DNA of 64,000 nucleotides from Adiantum capillus-veneris (taxonomy: Eukaryota; Streptophyta; Polypodiopsida; Polypodiales; Pteridaceae): positions 118,428,043-118,492,042 of the forward strand of contig CM043960.1 of assembly GCA_014529385.2 (NCBI GenBank), given 5' to 3'. The position numbers and the translations under genes are program-made. Positions 47,973 to 60,500 of this stretch are shown piece after piece (within the stretch, counting starts at the first letter, position 1; each line of letters starts with the position of its first letter). A model generated the notes under the pieces. That model made no database searches. It was given only the letters and a program-made list of their open reading frames with translations, and was not told where the DNA came from.

Positions 47973-48923
47973 CTATTTGCTTGAGAGACTTGCCTTCTCC
48001 TTGGGCACATTTTCTTCATGAGAGATTTCCTTGTTTTTATTATTCTTTTCCTCATATGCCTTACGACGCATATTTTGTTGCTTAATAGTGCGATCTTCAC
48101 ATACAAAACATTTTGTATTCCTCAAATAGATCCAACTATTATCAAGGATAATCTTTCGCTTGGTCTCATCCGGCATGGTGCATACAATTGGCCGTTCTCC
48201 CGAGCGAGGAGCTCCTTGCTTCCCCACTCTATGTGCTCCATAGACCATAACTCCGGACATGCCAAAGTGGGTTTTGAAGAAATCTTCAATAACAATGGCA
48301 AGAGAAGGAGGTGTCTCTAACTTCTCTTCGGGAATTCCACGAATAACAATGTTCTTGGAACGTCGCTCCCGTTCCTTCAACTCCTCCACATCTACATTCT
48401 CAACATTCTTTGTTTGAACCATAGCTTGCATGAGTGAGGAATTAGAAACCACATTGCTACCACATACATCAGCCCAAGACTTGTTTGTGCATACATTTTT
48501 CATGTCGCATACATCCCGGCTCATAGTGTCAAATTTCTCCTCTTTCAATACATGGTCATGCTCTACTTTGCTCATCCGCTCCTTCAAAGCATTCAAGTCC
48601 ACAAGAGAGCGTTTACATTCCTTGAATTCCTCTTCAAGTTGCATCAAACGTGTTGTTTGCATCTCAAGTGTCCTCTTGAGATTCTCATTCTCAACCACAA
48701 GTACCCTTAGTGTGCCATTCTCCATTGCAAGTGCTCGTAAGTCTTCGCCTTGTTTGTTTACGGTCTCTTGCAATGATACCAAGTACGCCATGATCATGGT
48801 TTCCGATGTCGTTGGTTGGGTGGTTGTGTTGCTATCTCCACACTTAGGAGATTTTGGATCATTTTCCACAATGGTTGTGGACCTTGTTGAAGAAGAAGAA
48901 CCCTTGCGAGTGCCGGAAGACAT
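47973..48923 (-). CDS. LINE ORF1: coiled-coil RNA-binding protein (316 aa)
   Basis: Starts at ATG 48923. Ser/Thr-rich N-terminus; a long predicted coiled coil (about 45-140, regular Leu heptads); then RRSKNIVIRGIPE (~187-199) opening an RRM-like domain of the L1 ORF1p/Transposase_22 type; then a basic C-terminus. Such proteins coat LINE RNA as trimers. It ends at UAG 47975-47973, in the same frame as ORF2. Intact throughout. Confidence 0.88.
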   Translation of the reverse strand: MSSGTRKGSSSSTRSTTIVENDPKSPKCGDSNTTTQPTTSETMIMAYLVSLQETVNKQGEDLRALAMENGTLRVLVVENENLKRTLEMQTTRLMQLEEEFKECKRSLVDLNALKERMSKVEHDHVLKEEKFDTMSRDVCDMKNVCTNKSWADVCGSNVVSNSSLMQAMVQTKNVENVDVEELKERERRSKNIVIRGIPEEKLETPPSLAIVIEDFFKTHFGMSGVMVYGAHRVGKQGAPRSGERPIVCTMPDETKRKIILDNSWIYLRNTKCFVCEDRTIKQQNMRRKAYEEKNNKNKEISHEENVPKEKASLSSK

Positions 48924-49129
48924 TGTATGTAAAATAGGAGATGAGAATCAATTTTGTTGAACCTGTTCACTTCGGAAATGCTGCTACAGAAACGCCTTCC
49001 ATAACTCTGAAAATTTTTGTCTTTACATCAATGCGTAGAGGACTTCGTGCTCTTCGATTGAGGCTATAGATCACCCAAATCGGAGTTCGGATGAAGAAGT
49101 TATGATCAAAAGAGTGGACTGCTGTCTAC

Positions 49130-49195
<66 letters not shown>

Positions 49196-49285
49196 TACGT
49201 AAGTGATGAAAACCCCTCGAGACGTGAGGGAAACTTGATTCAATGCATTATTTACAAAAACCTTAGCTTCAATGAGATGGCGACC

Positions 49286-49333
<48 letters not shown>

Positions 49334-50279
49334 TATAGTGCGTTCTCTAGAGGTGACTCATAAGCATGGAGATTTCTACTCTCGTGAGTGTGTGGGAGAC
49401 CCTTGGAGTCAGGGTGTGGACATTGCTTCTTCCTCATAGTGCTAATTCCCAAAATGTTGCACTAAATTCCCCTCTCTCTTGATGCAAGTGTTGTCAGTCC
49501 CCTCACCAAAATGCTACCAGATACTGATCCCCCCGATAGTGACCTCTCAGTGCCCTTTTATAGGTGCAGGCTGTATTAGGTTAGGATAATCTGATTAGGT
49601 TAGGGCCCTAATCAGCAGAGACAAAGCAAGGAGTTGAGTCCAAGATGGTTGACCCTTGCTTTGTCTTAGGAGAATTTTAAAAATGATATCTCCTAGGTGG
49701 GCCTTTGTGACCATCACCTAGAGAGAGGTGGCAATTTACAATGGATTTTTATACAAGATTTTGGCTTGAAACTGAAAAATAATAATACCCTATGGATGTT
49801 ACTGCGGAGATGCATCATGGACGAGATGCCGGCGAATGAGAGGCCTCGCCACCGTGTCAGTGTAGTGTGTTCGTCAGTTTTGGAGTCGGCCGGGGCATGC
49901 CTTCAACGTGACTTCTTGATTTGGTGTTGCGACGGCGTGATTTGGCCGTCCTTTTTCCTTGTCAATGTTGAACTTTGTTGTTTTTTTATTTTTTGTGGGT
50001 GCATATGGAATGCGTGTGTGCTAGTAAGTGTGCGAGTGTGTATGTGCTTGTGAGTGTATGTGTGCATATGTATATGGGGTTGTATGCGTGTGTGTGGGTG
50101 TTTGTGTGTGTGTAAGTATCGAGGGTGTGTGGGTGTGGGAACGGGAGAGAGAGTGTTTTATTATACACACACACACACACACATATATATATTTCTACTG
50201 CTTACGTGCAGGTTACACAGAGAACGGGGTGGGAAGATGGTAGATGGAGCGCGTGAGGGTTGAGGGGGGTGAGAGGGAC

Positions 50280-50315
<36 letters not shown>

Positions 50316-50503
50316 GGTGTGCTATGAGAGAGACTGTGTGTGTGATTTTGTCTCTGCGTTGGTTTGGGCTGCTTGACCGACAGGAAACGAGAGGGGGGGA
50401 GAGTCAATGGACTGGGGGCTGAACAAGGGAGATACGTAGCGGGCCAGGGGGGAGGGAATGAGGCTGAGGCTGAGGGGTGAAGGGGTGTGGGTGTGTCTAT
50501 GTG

Positions 50504-50656
<153 letters not shown>

Positions 50657-50701
50657 TGATGTGCCCGTGTGGGCTTTCAGTGCCAAAGAACAAGAGAGAG
50701 T

Positions 50702-50773
<72 letters not shown>

Positions 50774-50817
50774 TGATGCGCCTGTGTGGGCTTCTAGTGC
50801 CAAAGAACGAGAGAGTT

Positions 50818-50883
<66 letters not shown>

Positions 50884-51628
50884 AGATGGGGAGAGCCAGG
50901 GGCTAAGGGAAGGGATGAGGGAGAGAGAGTGTGAGGGATAGGGTGAGTGGGTTATAAATGAGAGAGAGAGAGAGTGAGAGGGGAGAGAGGGTTTGGAGGT
51001 GGCCCCCGCCTGAGGGAGAAAGAGGGAGTATGGACGAGAGCAGTATGGACAAGAGGGGTGAGAGAGAGTGAATAATGAAAGAGAGAGAGGGAGAGACTTC
51101 TTGTCCCAAACATGGTGGCCCTTGAGAGAGAGGGTTTTTTTAATGCGCCCATTGGGCTAGGTGACACAGGAGCAAGATAAGAGAGAGAGATAGTGGGTTG
51201 GTGGAGTCGAGCAGGAGAGAGAGGACTCGTCCTCTGGTGATAATGGAGGAGTGTGGCTGAACTAAGAGGCGGCCCACCGCCTGCAAGCATAGAAGGGGTG
51301 GTGGTGAATGTAAAAAAACTTTTTTTTAATCGTTTTCTTGGTATTGTGCTCCTCCCCAATTGGGGTTGGTTCTTACGGCCGAGGTTTCGAAAACCGGCCA
51401 TCAATAGTTTAAAGCACTTGCAAGTGGATGGCAAGTTGTAAGCTACATGTACTCAAAAGAATAAAAAAGTGTTAGAAATGCTTCAACTTTTGGATGAGGA
51501 ACATAAGTTTTTGTGAGGAACAGATACAAGAAAGTGGTACCCAATTATACTTTATGAGGTCAATGTGTGTTAGATAGGCTTGGTATCAGAGGGCATGCTA
51601 TTGTAGATGTGCTCATACACGGTATCAC

Positions 51629-54600
51629 TCAAAGTGTAAACATTAGGCTCATTTTCTCACGATACAAGGGGAACTTAAGACATCGAACTAGGTGCGAGTA
51701 CATGGAAGCAGGAGGCCTATCATCTAATAACACATATCGATTGAAGCATCCCTCGGCTTTATCATAAAAGTGCCCCTCAACATAGTAGGAGTTCTTCTTT
51801 ATTTGATTGTGCCACGCATCCTTTTGAGTTGCGGTGGATAGAATCTTCTCCATGCAACACCTCAGTATATAAAAATTAGAGTCTTCCTCCTCAACGTTGA
51901 CTACAAAGTTATCTCCAACTCGTAAGGCATTGCTCAAATCATTGTGATGGCCAGCATACATAGGTGCATCAATCTCCTCGTCACTTGAAACATCTTCATC
52001 TATGTCAGGCTTTGTTGGTATGATCCTCAAGTACTTCCATGCTTCTACGTGAGCTTTGTTTTCACATCTTCTCCATTGACCATGCACACAAACATGACAT
52101 AAGTAGGGCAGATTTCTACACCTTGATGCAGTCGTATTGTTGAAGAGAAACCATTTACACAATGCATCGAATGTGATCCACTGATTTTCTTGCAATCCCA
52201 TTCTATATCTCTTAGTACATCACTCACCTTGATTTTCCAGAAGACCCTATCAACCTTGTTTGCAGATGACCAACAGTCTTTCCTATTGTTCATTAGGGTG
52301 AGGTAATTGACCATTGTTGCTACATTATACGAGGGGTGTCCATCCACCTTCAATTGCTCATGAGTTAATGCCCTCTTTATGACCAAGCCAGCACCGTCAT
52401 GTTCACCTTTTCCATAACCTGACCCAAAATAGTGGTGCATCATCTCAAGCCTAGTAAGCTGAGAAAGCCTTGCAACAAAGAAGAAAGGTCGTCATCCTTT
52501 GAATTGTGATGATGCACCATCAGACCATACCCAGTGTCGCTTTAAACAAAAACCATGGTCCTTCAACCACTGGTCATGCAAAAGAAAGCAGTGTTGAACG
52601 AACAATGTGTCATGCACATTGTCATTGGATATATAAAAATGGAGAATTTTTATGATGACTCCCATTGTCGAGCGCACATAGCAGATGTGGACCAAAATTC
52701 TCACCTGACTAGAATACCAGTGCATGGATTAGATCTCATTTTGAATTTTAAAACTGTAATTTTTTGCAAAGTCCATAACAGAGACAACGACATCACTTGG
52801 AAAACTATGTAGACACTCTTTGAATTGGTTGGCCGGCCATTTGTAGATGTAGTTATGTTTGATAAACTTGGTCAGCTTGTCTTTCATGAATGAAATGAAA
52901 GTAGAGCACCCAATCTATTGACTAACAAGATCTTTCCTTTTGTGGTGTTGGCCATATTCATCTATAGATTGTGTCTCCACACCAACAAAAACCTTTGCAG
53001 CCACCTGAAAGTTGTTGTTGTGTACTTCAAGCGGACAACATCTGAGTTGTTTGGCACCGCACTGATCGCATTTTCCCATCAAGTAGATGTGTAAATGAAA
53101 CATGGAAATTTTGGTTTAGGACACAAAAAGGACTCCTATAGTGTGGTGAGGCTCTCAAATGTTGACTTTGCAGCGACACATATACTGCCACTTACTGCAC
53201 GGTCCCAAACATCACAAGCACAACGACAAGAGCCTACATGTACTCCAAACCTACCTTGATGCATTTGGTTGATAGAATCTTTCAGGTAGACAGCTTGCAC
53301 ATGATATTCGCAGCAACAGATATTGCGGTGCTGCAATTTTTGAACAAAAAAGGGCTTCATATTCTCAAAGTATCCAGTGAAATACGCACCGTCGGATGCA
53401 TTTTTTGAAATCGCCTATAAAATTCCACCTGCACAAAAAAGTAGGCAATAAAGAGATAATGTGAGAACAAATAACCAAAATGGTTGCTACTATCACCCAC
53501 AAGTTATAACACCCGCTCCGTGTTTGTGAAAGCACGTAAGAGGAACATTTACCACTTAGAAGTTGTTTTGCATGTTTGAAAGGGGCTTTGAACTTCTTGA
53601 AACCACCTGAAGCACTTTATACCACCTATAGGTGATTGAAAAAGGTCATCAAACCACTTTCAAGTGGTTTGTTTACCATTTCAATCACCTTCAGGTGGCT
53701 TGAAATCTTCCAAGTGCTTACATAGGTTTCTTACCTAAGCACTTTAAACCACCTATGGGTGATTGAAAGTGGTCATTTAACCACTTTCAAGTGGTTTGTT
53801 TACCACTTTCAATCACGTGCAGGTGGATAACACCCAAATCTCGGGTTTGTAAAAGCACCCAAGAGGAAAATTTACCACTTAGAAGTGGTTTTGCATGTTT
53901 GAAAGTGGCTTTGAACTACTTGAAGCACTTTAAACCACCTTAGGGTGATTTAAAAAGTTCATCAAACCACTTTCAATCACCTTCAGGTGGTTTGAAATCT
54001 TCCAAGTGCTTACATAGGTTCTCACCTAAGCACTTGGAAGATTTCAAACCACCTGAAGCACTTAAAACGACCTATAGGTGATTGAAAAGTGTCATCAAAC
54101 CACTTTCAATCTTCATGTGGTTTGAAATCTTCAAGGTTCTCACCCAAGCACTTTTGGCAGATTTCAAACCACCTGAAGCACTTAAAACCACCTAAAAAAA
54201 GATTGAAAGTGGCCATTAAACCACTTTCAATCACCTTCAAGTGGTTTGAAAAAACTTCCAAGTGCTTACATAGGTGCTCACCTAAGCACTTGGTAGATTG
54301 CAAGTGGTTATTTGAATAATTTAAAGTAGCGAAAAAATATTTTAGCAGTTTGCAAAGTATAAGCTTCCACTTGAAGGGAGTTGAAAGCAGTATTTTAGGT
54401 ACTTTAAATCACTATCAGTACTTTAATTGCTTTGCAAAGTACTTGAAGATGGATTAAAACACTTTTTGATTGTTTTCTCAATTCTCATAGGTTTTTTACA
54501 ATTTGATAGTGGTTCTAACAACTTGAAAGTGGTGAATAGTGGTCACTATACTACTTGGCAGTAGTCTTTTACAGTTTGATTGTGGTTGTGACAACTCAAC

Positions 54601-54995
54601 AAATGCAATGGATGCCTAAGAACAGCCTTTCTGCTGATACGCCTTTGGCATATGTCCTTCTTGTTCGGAGAGACTCGGGTCTCTGCTATCCAGAAACCAA
54701 ACACAAGCTCCTTAATGTCCTCTGTGATGTTCGTAGAACGATGAGCTTGCCGTTGACATGCTAAGACTAGAAAAGGACTGTTCTCATCCTCTAAATGGAG
54801 TCGTGCATTCATAAAACCAATGTTTCTTCTATGTATGCCCAACGATTTTGCAAGTGCTCTATCCATAAAGGGACCTGCATCTACTTCGTCCCTCGAATTA
54901 ATGCATGCCATCACTGTTTCCCTCTTGAAAAGCATTTCTGTGGCTGAATGCGGGACCTTGACTTCTGACAAGGTGTTGCGAATGTTGGAAAGCAC
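51629..54995 (-). pseudogene. Gene B of the DNA transposon: transposase-like protein, degenerate, with an intron
   Basis: Minus strand. Exon 1 (54995 to ~54573) includes NTLSEVKVPHSATEM, a Cys-containing region and TRVSPNKKD. An intron (~54572-53429, acceptor TTTTTTGTGCAG) is filled by an AAGTGG array. Exon 2 runs from 53428: FYRRFQKM, KPFFVQKLQHRNICCCEYHV, a CDQCG...LRCCPLEVH zinc-type stretch (~53070-53010), VVVSVMDFAKNYSFKIQNEI then HWYSSQV (~52790-52710), HFYISNDNVHD, WSDGASSQFKG (~52525-52490), and HHYFGSGYGKGEHDGAGLVIKR (~52440-52370). MDFA.NY, SDG..SQFK and GKGEHDG recur in TE-associated proteins across eukaryotes and plausibly supply DDE-like acidic residues. That reading is inference. 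Several stops and frameshifts: pseudogene. Confidence 0.62.
53455..54545. repeat. AAGTGGTTTGA/TCAAACCACTT palindromic array inside an intron of gene B
   Basis: Repeated modules such as 'gatttcaaaccacctgaagcacttaaaaccacctataggtgattgaaag' alternate with their partial reverse complements ('caatcaccttcaggtggtttgaaatcttccaagtgctt'). Long stretches can therefore fold back. It shares its word set with the arrays at 24880-26345 and 34195-34974. Confidence 0.88.
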
Positions 54996-55086
54996 TGCTC
55001 TCTGTTAGAATGTGCCGAGTTCTACAGGTTGCAAAATATTCGTTACTCGAGTAACTGTTCAAAAATCTCTCCTTGGAGTTTGGTTG

Positions 55087-55401
55087 TCAATCCTTGCATC
55101 TGCTCTTGCCAGCACCTTCACATGGCATGAAGAATCTTCCTTTTTTTCTTCTCATCAAGTTGGACATCCTTTCGCCTTTTAGCACAGAGAGTTTGCTGTC
55201 TTTACCTCTCTCTTTGTTCACTTTTCTATGCCACACCCAGTAATCGCGTAAGCAGCCTATGAACTGCTCGAGAAACTCTATTTGATTGTGTACTGGCGGG
55301 CATGGAGTCGGATTAAGAAAACTTGAAGAAATAGAGCTCAACGCATGAACATACATCATGAAGAGCCCAAGCATCAACAACATCGAACATTTTACAGACA
55401 C
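55087..55401 (-). CDS. Small ORF upstream of gene B, unrecognised (104 aa)
   Basis: A minus-strand open frame starting at ATG 55401, with a hydrophobic start ([17 protein letters not shown]) resembling a signal or anchor segment and a strongly basic C-terminal half ([12 protein letters not shown]). It lies between a CT-rich tract that would be its leader and the first recognised part of gene B. It could be the 5' exon of gene B, a separate small gene, or chance. No family recognised. Confidence 0.35.
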   Translation of the reverse strand: MSVKCSMLLMLGLFMMYVHALSSISSSFLNPTPCPPVHNQIEFLEQFIGCLRDYWVWHRKVNKERGKDSKLSVLKGERMSNLMRRKKGRFFMPCEGAGKSRCKD

Positions 55402-55438
55402 TCACACACACCTAACTGGAGAGAAGGCTCCATCCTAT

Positions 55439-55541
<103 letters not shown>

Positions 55542-55895
55542 ACTAAGCACACACAGCTGAAAACCGCGCGTAGAGGAAAGAAAGGGAATGCATTGCAAAA
55601 ACACCGCACAGAGAAGGAGAGAAAGGCGCTCTGCTTTTTGCAAAAACCGCGCACAGAGAATACCCTAAACATGTAGCTTTGTGTAGAGCCCACACGTAGA
55701 GAAGGGACAAAGGGGGTGCTTGCACGTCCAACACGTCCAAGAACTACCGGGGGTGGTAAAAAATGCATACCCCTCTTTATTTTAAAAATTCTCCCCAACT
55801 TTATTACTCATCATTGAGTTGCCTCCCCCAAAATCAAATGTAGACTCAAAAGTTTAACTAATTTAAAAAGGAGTGTCCAAGATAGCCCTTTTTGG

Positions 55896-55917
55896 ACCAC
55901 CTATACATGCTTTCACC
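55896..55917 (-). repeat. Right terminal inverted repeat
   Basis: Reverse complement begins GGT, then AAGCATGTAT, then GTGGT, matching 22698-22719 at 18 of 22 positions. Confidence 0.78.
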
Positions 55918-55979
55918 TTAATGGTGACAAATTGAATGTAAATTCCAATGAGGCAAATGTATAGCCTATGGGGGTTTCT
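55918..55979 (+). mobile_element. Old Copia element, short middle piece (continuation of 20320-22697)
   Basis: Opens with TTAATG, the duplicated target, then 'gaggcaaatgta.agcctatgggggtttct', which matches 59015-59056 of the complete copy. Bounded on the left by the right TIR of the DNA transposon and on the right by the 5' LTR of the younger Copia. Confidence 0.88.
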
Positions 55980-56206
55980 TGTTACCATATACATGTGGTA
56001 GTGATGTGTGTGAACACACTAGGACCACCGGGGCATTTTTTCCCTCTTTAGGAGGTTTTTTCCCCCGTGCATTGTATATACGCCCATCACTCTAGGGCTA
56101 TCTATCTTTCCATTGCACATTAAGTAACACAGTCTCTTTTGTGTGCCTTGAGCTTCCTTTATCTTCTCCAAGCTCTGTGCGTTTCTTTGCAACCCTAACT
56201 CCAACA
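55980..56206 (+). repeat. 5' LTR (227 bp)
   Basis: Starts TGTTACC and ends CCAACA, with a TATATA motif near 56075. Differs from the 3' LTR at roughly ten positions. Confidence 0.95.
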
Positions 56207-56207
56207 A

Positions 56208-56220
56208 TTGATATCAGAGC
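56208..56220 (+). other. Primer-binding site, diverged
   Basis: TTGATATCAGAGC right after the LTR. It resembles the plant Copia primer-binding sequence TGGTATCAGAGC with one change in the first bases. Confidence 0.8.
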
Positions 56221-56568
56221 AGGTTGCATCCTCCCGAGCTTAGTCACCAGCTTCTCCAGCACATGCCTGCTCACTTTCTCTGATTATAGTGAGGTTTGGC
56301 GAGCGTTTGTAGGTTGACAAATATTTCGGGTGATCTCAAAGAGCTCAGTCTGCTCAGATTTTTGATTCGGGCTCATGTCGGCCTCTGTTTCCACTACAGG
56401 CAGGTCTGCACAAGCAATTTCGTCATTTTGTACAAAAATTTTGCCAGTGGCGTTTCCTGCATAACATGTGCCTTAGAGTCTTCCACGGTTTGTGCTATAT
56501 AGCATGTTTTGTTCTCGCTCTGTTTCTCCTATTTTCGGGTAGTTTTTACATCAGGTGCAACATTTACC

Positions 56569-57490
56569 ATGGCTGACAACAACAGAGATGTGTTCAAGAT
56601 GTTTGCTGCTAAGGACAGGTTGAATGGGGACAATTACCCTATGTGGGCTTATATGATGCACCATGTTCTTGTGTCAAAGGCCGTCTGGAATATTGTGCAT
56701 GGCATTGATGTACGTCCTGGTTCTGAGGATGTAGGCGATGTTGGAGATGTTGCAGGTCTTGCTGCTATTAGAGTTGTTTTGCCTACGGCAGAACAAGCTC
56801 GTTGGGATGTAAAGGATGCGTAGGCTCATGCATTGATTGTGTTGTCTGTGAAGCGCACCATTGTTCCTCACATTCTTTCAGCAAAATCTGCAAAATAGGC
56901 TTGGGATATTTTGGCTGGTCTTTATGCAAGCCGCAATGAGGCTAAAATTGCTTTGCTGCGTAAAGAGCTGGAGTCGAAGAGTATGCATGAGGAAGATGAT
57001 ATGGACACTTTCCTTGCGAGTGTCAAGGATATCAATGAGCAACTTATTTCTGCAGGTGAAGTCATTTCAGATAGTTCCCTTGTGCAGATTGTTCTTGATG
57101 CCTTACCAGATTCTTTTGCTAGTACTTGGAGACTTATGACCCAAGGTAATCCAAAATTTGTCAAGTTTGATGCATTATGCACATTGCTGTTGCAAGACTC
57201 ACTACCCAGAAAAAATAGGACAAAACAGTGTGCAATTGAATAGGCTTTTATTGCTTCTCAAAGAAAGGGTGGTAACATCAATGCAGCCACTTCTTATGGT
57301 TCTGCTGCGAGTGGCAAAACTTCTGTTCCCAATGCTTCTGCTGGCAGCACATTGTCTGGCAATTCTGGCGATAAGGGAGAAAAGAAGATGCATTGCCATT
57401 ATTGTAAAGTTATGATCGGTTGATCAAGCAGTGTCCTAAGTAAAGGCCAAAGAGACTAAGAAAAAGAGGATGGTTCCACAACAAATGATG
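56569..57490 (+). pseudogene. Copia gag with in-frame TAG stops
   Basis: Starts MADNNRDVFKMFAAKDRLNGDN. Typical Copia gag: NYPMWAYMMHHVL and WNIVHGIDV; UBN2-like body (SRNEAKIALLRKELESKSMHEEDDMDTFLASVKDIN); and knuckle remnant CHYCK near 57400. Stops TAG at 56821-56823, ~56896 and 57241-57243 interrupt an otherwise single frame. The first TAG also occurs at the same codon in the old copy (21069-21071). Confidence 0.88.
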
Positions 57491-57525
57491 GTTCCACTAC
57501 AAATGCAGCCATTGTTGAGTCTTCT

Positions 57526-60500
57526 ATGAAAGGAGAATGTGATGTTGATGTTGATGCAGAATGGGCTTTTAGTGCAGAGTGCACTTACAATCCTGTTGTC
57601 CATGATTCATGCATGTCAGTTGCTACAGATTCACATGTGTGGCATTTCGATACTGGTGCTACAAGCACATTACCTCACATCGTGAATTGTTCACCTCTCT
57701 TGAGTCTGTCCCTCATGGGAATTATGTCACTTGTGTCAACAATGCCTCTTATCGAGTTCGGAGAGTTGGAAATATTGTGGTTACTGCTGCTAATGGCAGT
57801 CCTTTCACACTTGTTGATGCACTTTATGTACCTCGGATCAAGAAGAATCTTTTGTCTGTATCTGCACTTGCTAGACTTGGACTTGTAGTCAAATTTGTGG
57901 ATGATAGATGTACAGGTCATGATCTCAGTTTTCGTGATAAAATCATTACATCTGGGCTTTTGTGTCGTGGGCTGTATAAGCTCACTTTGTATGACAAGTG
58001 TGGACAAAATTTTGCAAATGCAGTTGTAGATTCAAGGGCTATTTTAGATACAAAACTTTGGCATGCACGTTTTGGTCATCTGAATTTTGCCAGTTTGCTG
58101 TGTTTGCAGAAATCTGATATGGTTGCTTCTTTGCCGCCTCTTGAAGCACCTGTCAAACATGTTTGTGAAGGCTGTATTCTGGATAAAATACAACATTCTA
58201 AGTTTCCAAAGGATGGTTCAGTTAGGGCCACATGCAGGTTGCAGCTTGTGCATAGTGATGTTTGTGGGGCCATGCAAACTACATCCTTGGGCAATGACCT
58301 GTACTTCGTGACTTTCATTGATGATTACTCTAGGCATGCATGGGTATTTCCACTTAAAGCGAAGTCCGAAGTTTTTATGTGCTTCAAACAATTTCTGGCT
58401 ATGGCTGAAAATGTCTCGAAATGTACTATGGGCGCTCTCCGTTTCGATCAAGGGAGGCAGTATATGTCTCATGAATTTAATGTATTTTTGGCTAGTCATG
58501 GGATAAAACACCAATGTACAGTGCCTTATACACCTCATCAAAATGGTGTTGCTGAGAGGAAAAATAGTTCACTTACGGAAATGGCACAATGTATGGTCAA
58601 AAGTCAAGCTTTGCCGCATTCCTTATGGCTAGAGGCCATCATGTGTGCCACTTATGTACTAAACAGGTGTCCTACAAAAGCTTTGTAGTCTATTACTCCA
58701 TATGAAGCATGGCATGATAGAAAGCCTTCTTTTGAGCACATGCATGTTTTTGGCTGTTTGGCATATGCTTTGGTGCCGCAAACACAACGCAGAGAATTGG
58801 ATGATAATGCTGTCAAATGTATTTTTGTTGGTTATAGTGCTGAAAGAAAAGGTTGCAGGTTGTATCATCCACAAACAAAGTGTATTCTGGTTTCACGAGA
58901 TGTAGTATTTGTGGAAGATTCTGTTCATCTTTGCTTCCATGTACTAGAGATAGTAATGTAAGCTCGAAGGACATTTATGACACTTTGTTGCCTCTTGTGG
59001 TGAAAATACCAATTTAATTTCCAATGAGGCAAATGTACAGCCTATGGGGGTTTCTAAAAATGTTACAGATCAGCCTATTACTGATGCAGATGTACATGAT
59101 GTACTTGACGAGGAAAGGGCTGAAAATGAGCAAGCTAGAGGTATGCCAAAATGGCTGGTGCATACATTGCGTGACAGTAAATTGGATTCACCTTTGTCTA
59201 GTGGTACTCATGCAGGCTCTCGCCATGCATCCTATGCATCAGATTGTTATGCTTTGGCTGTGTCTAGCGTACATGATTTTGAGGAGCCTCTGTCTTTTAA
59301 TGAAGCACAAAATTCAAAAAATTGGATGGTTGCCATGCAATCAGAATATGATGCACTTATAGAAAATGACACATGGATTTTATGTGATTTGCCTCTGGAA
59401 AAAAGGCCATTGGTACAAAGTAGGTTTACAAGTTGAAATGCAAGCCGGATGGTGAGATCAGTCACCATAAGGCTCGCCTTGTTGCAAAGGGTTATGCACA
59501 ACAAAAGGCATAGATTATGAAGAGACTTTTTCTCCCACTTTTCGTATGACTACTGTGCGCTTTCTATGTGCATTGGCAACTCATTTTGGTTGAGATGTAC
59601 ATCAGTCAGACATTGTAACTGCTTTCTTGAATGGTGACATATTTGAGGAAGTTTACGTAACACAGCCTCGCGGTTTTGCCAAGAAAGGACAAGAGGACAA
59701 AGTGTGAAAATGTAACAAGGCTTTGTATGGGTTGAAGCAATCTCCTCGTGCTTGGTATGAGAAAGCTGACACTCATTTGGTCAACAAGGCTTTCGTAACA
59801 GTCCAAGAGAAAGCAAATTGCATGTAAAGCATGAGGGTGATATACTTCTCATTGTGGTTCTTTAAGTAGATGATTTGCTGATCACTGGACCAAATGAGAG
59901 ACATATTACTGAATTTAAGGCTGATTTGAATGCTACTTTCAAGATGAAATATTTGGGGCTGTTGCATCATTACTTGGGTATACAGTTTAAGCAGTGTGAT
60001 GGTGGTATTGCCTTGTGCCAGAAAAGTTACATAGAGACATTGATATGTAAGTTTGGACTTGAGGACTGCAAACCTGTTTCCACTCCCATGGAAACAGGTT
60101 CGAAATTGAGTCTTCATGATGTTGGTGATCCTACTAATGTCACTCTTTACCAAACTGTTGTTGGCTGCCTCATTTATGTATGCAACACGAGGCCCGACAT
60201 TCAGTTTGCAGTCTCACATGTTAGCAGATTTATGCATAGCCCAGGGTCTAAGCATTGGCAGGCTGGCAAGAGGATTTTTCGCTACCTTAGTGGCACTTTA
60301 CATCTCGGCTTGTTTTATCCCAAGGGGGGATCATTGCCGCTAGACTTACATGCTTTTTCGGACTCATATTGGGCTGGTTGTTTTGACACACGAGTGTCCA
60401 CAAGTGGTTTTTGTTTCATGCTTGGTAGTTCATGTATATCATGGTTGAGCAAGAAGCAACCTACTGTGGCCACTTCGAGTTGTGAGGCTGAGTACAGGGA

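Noticed and set aside
48430-48960. 176-codon plus-strand frame
   Set aside because: Antisense shadow of the intact LINE ORF1, which has better codon and domain support.
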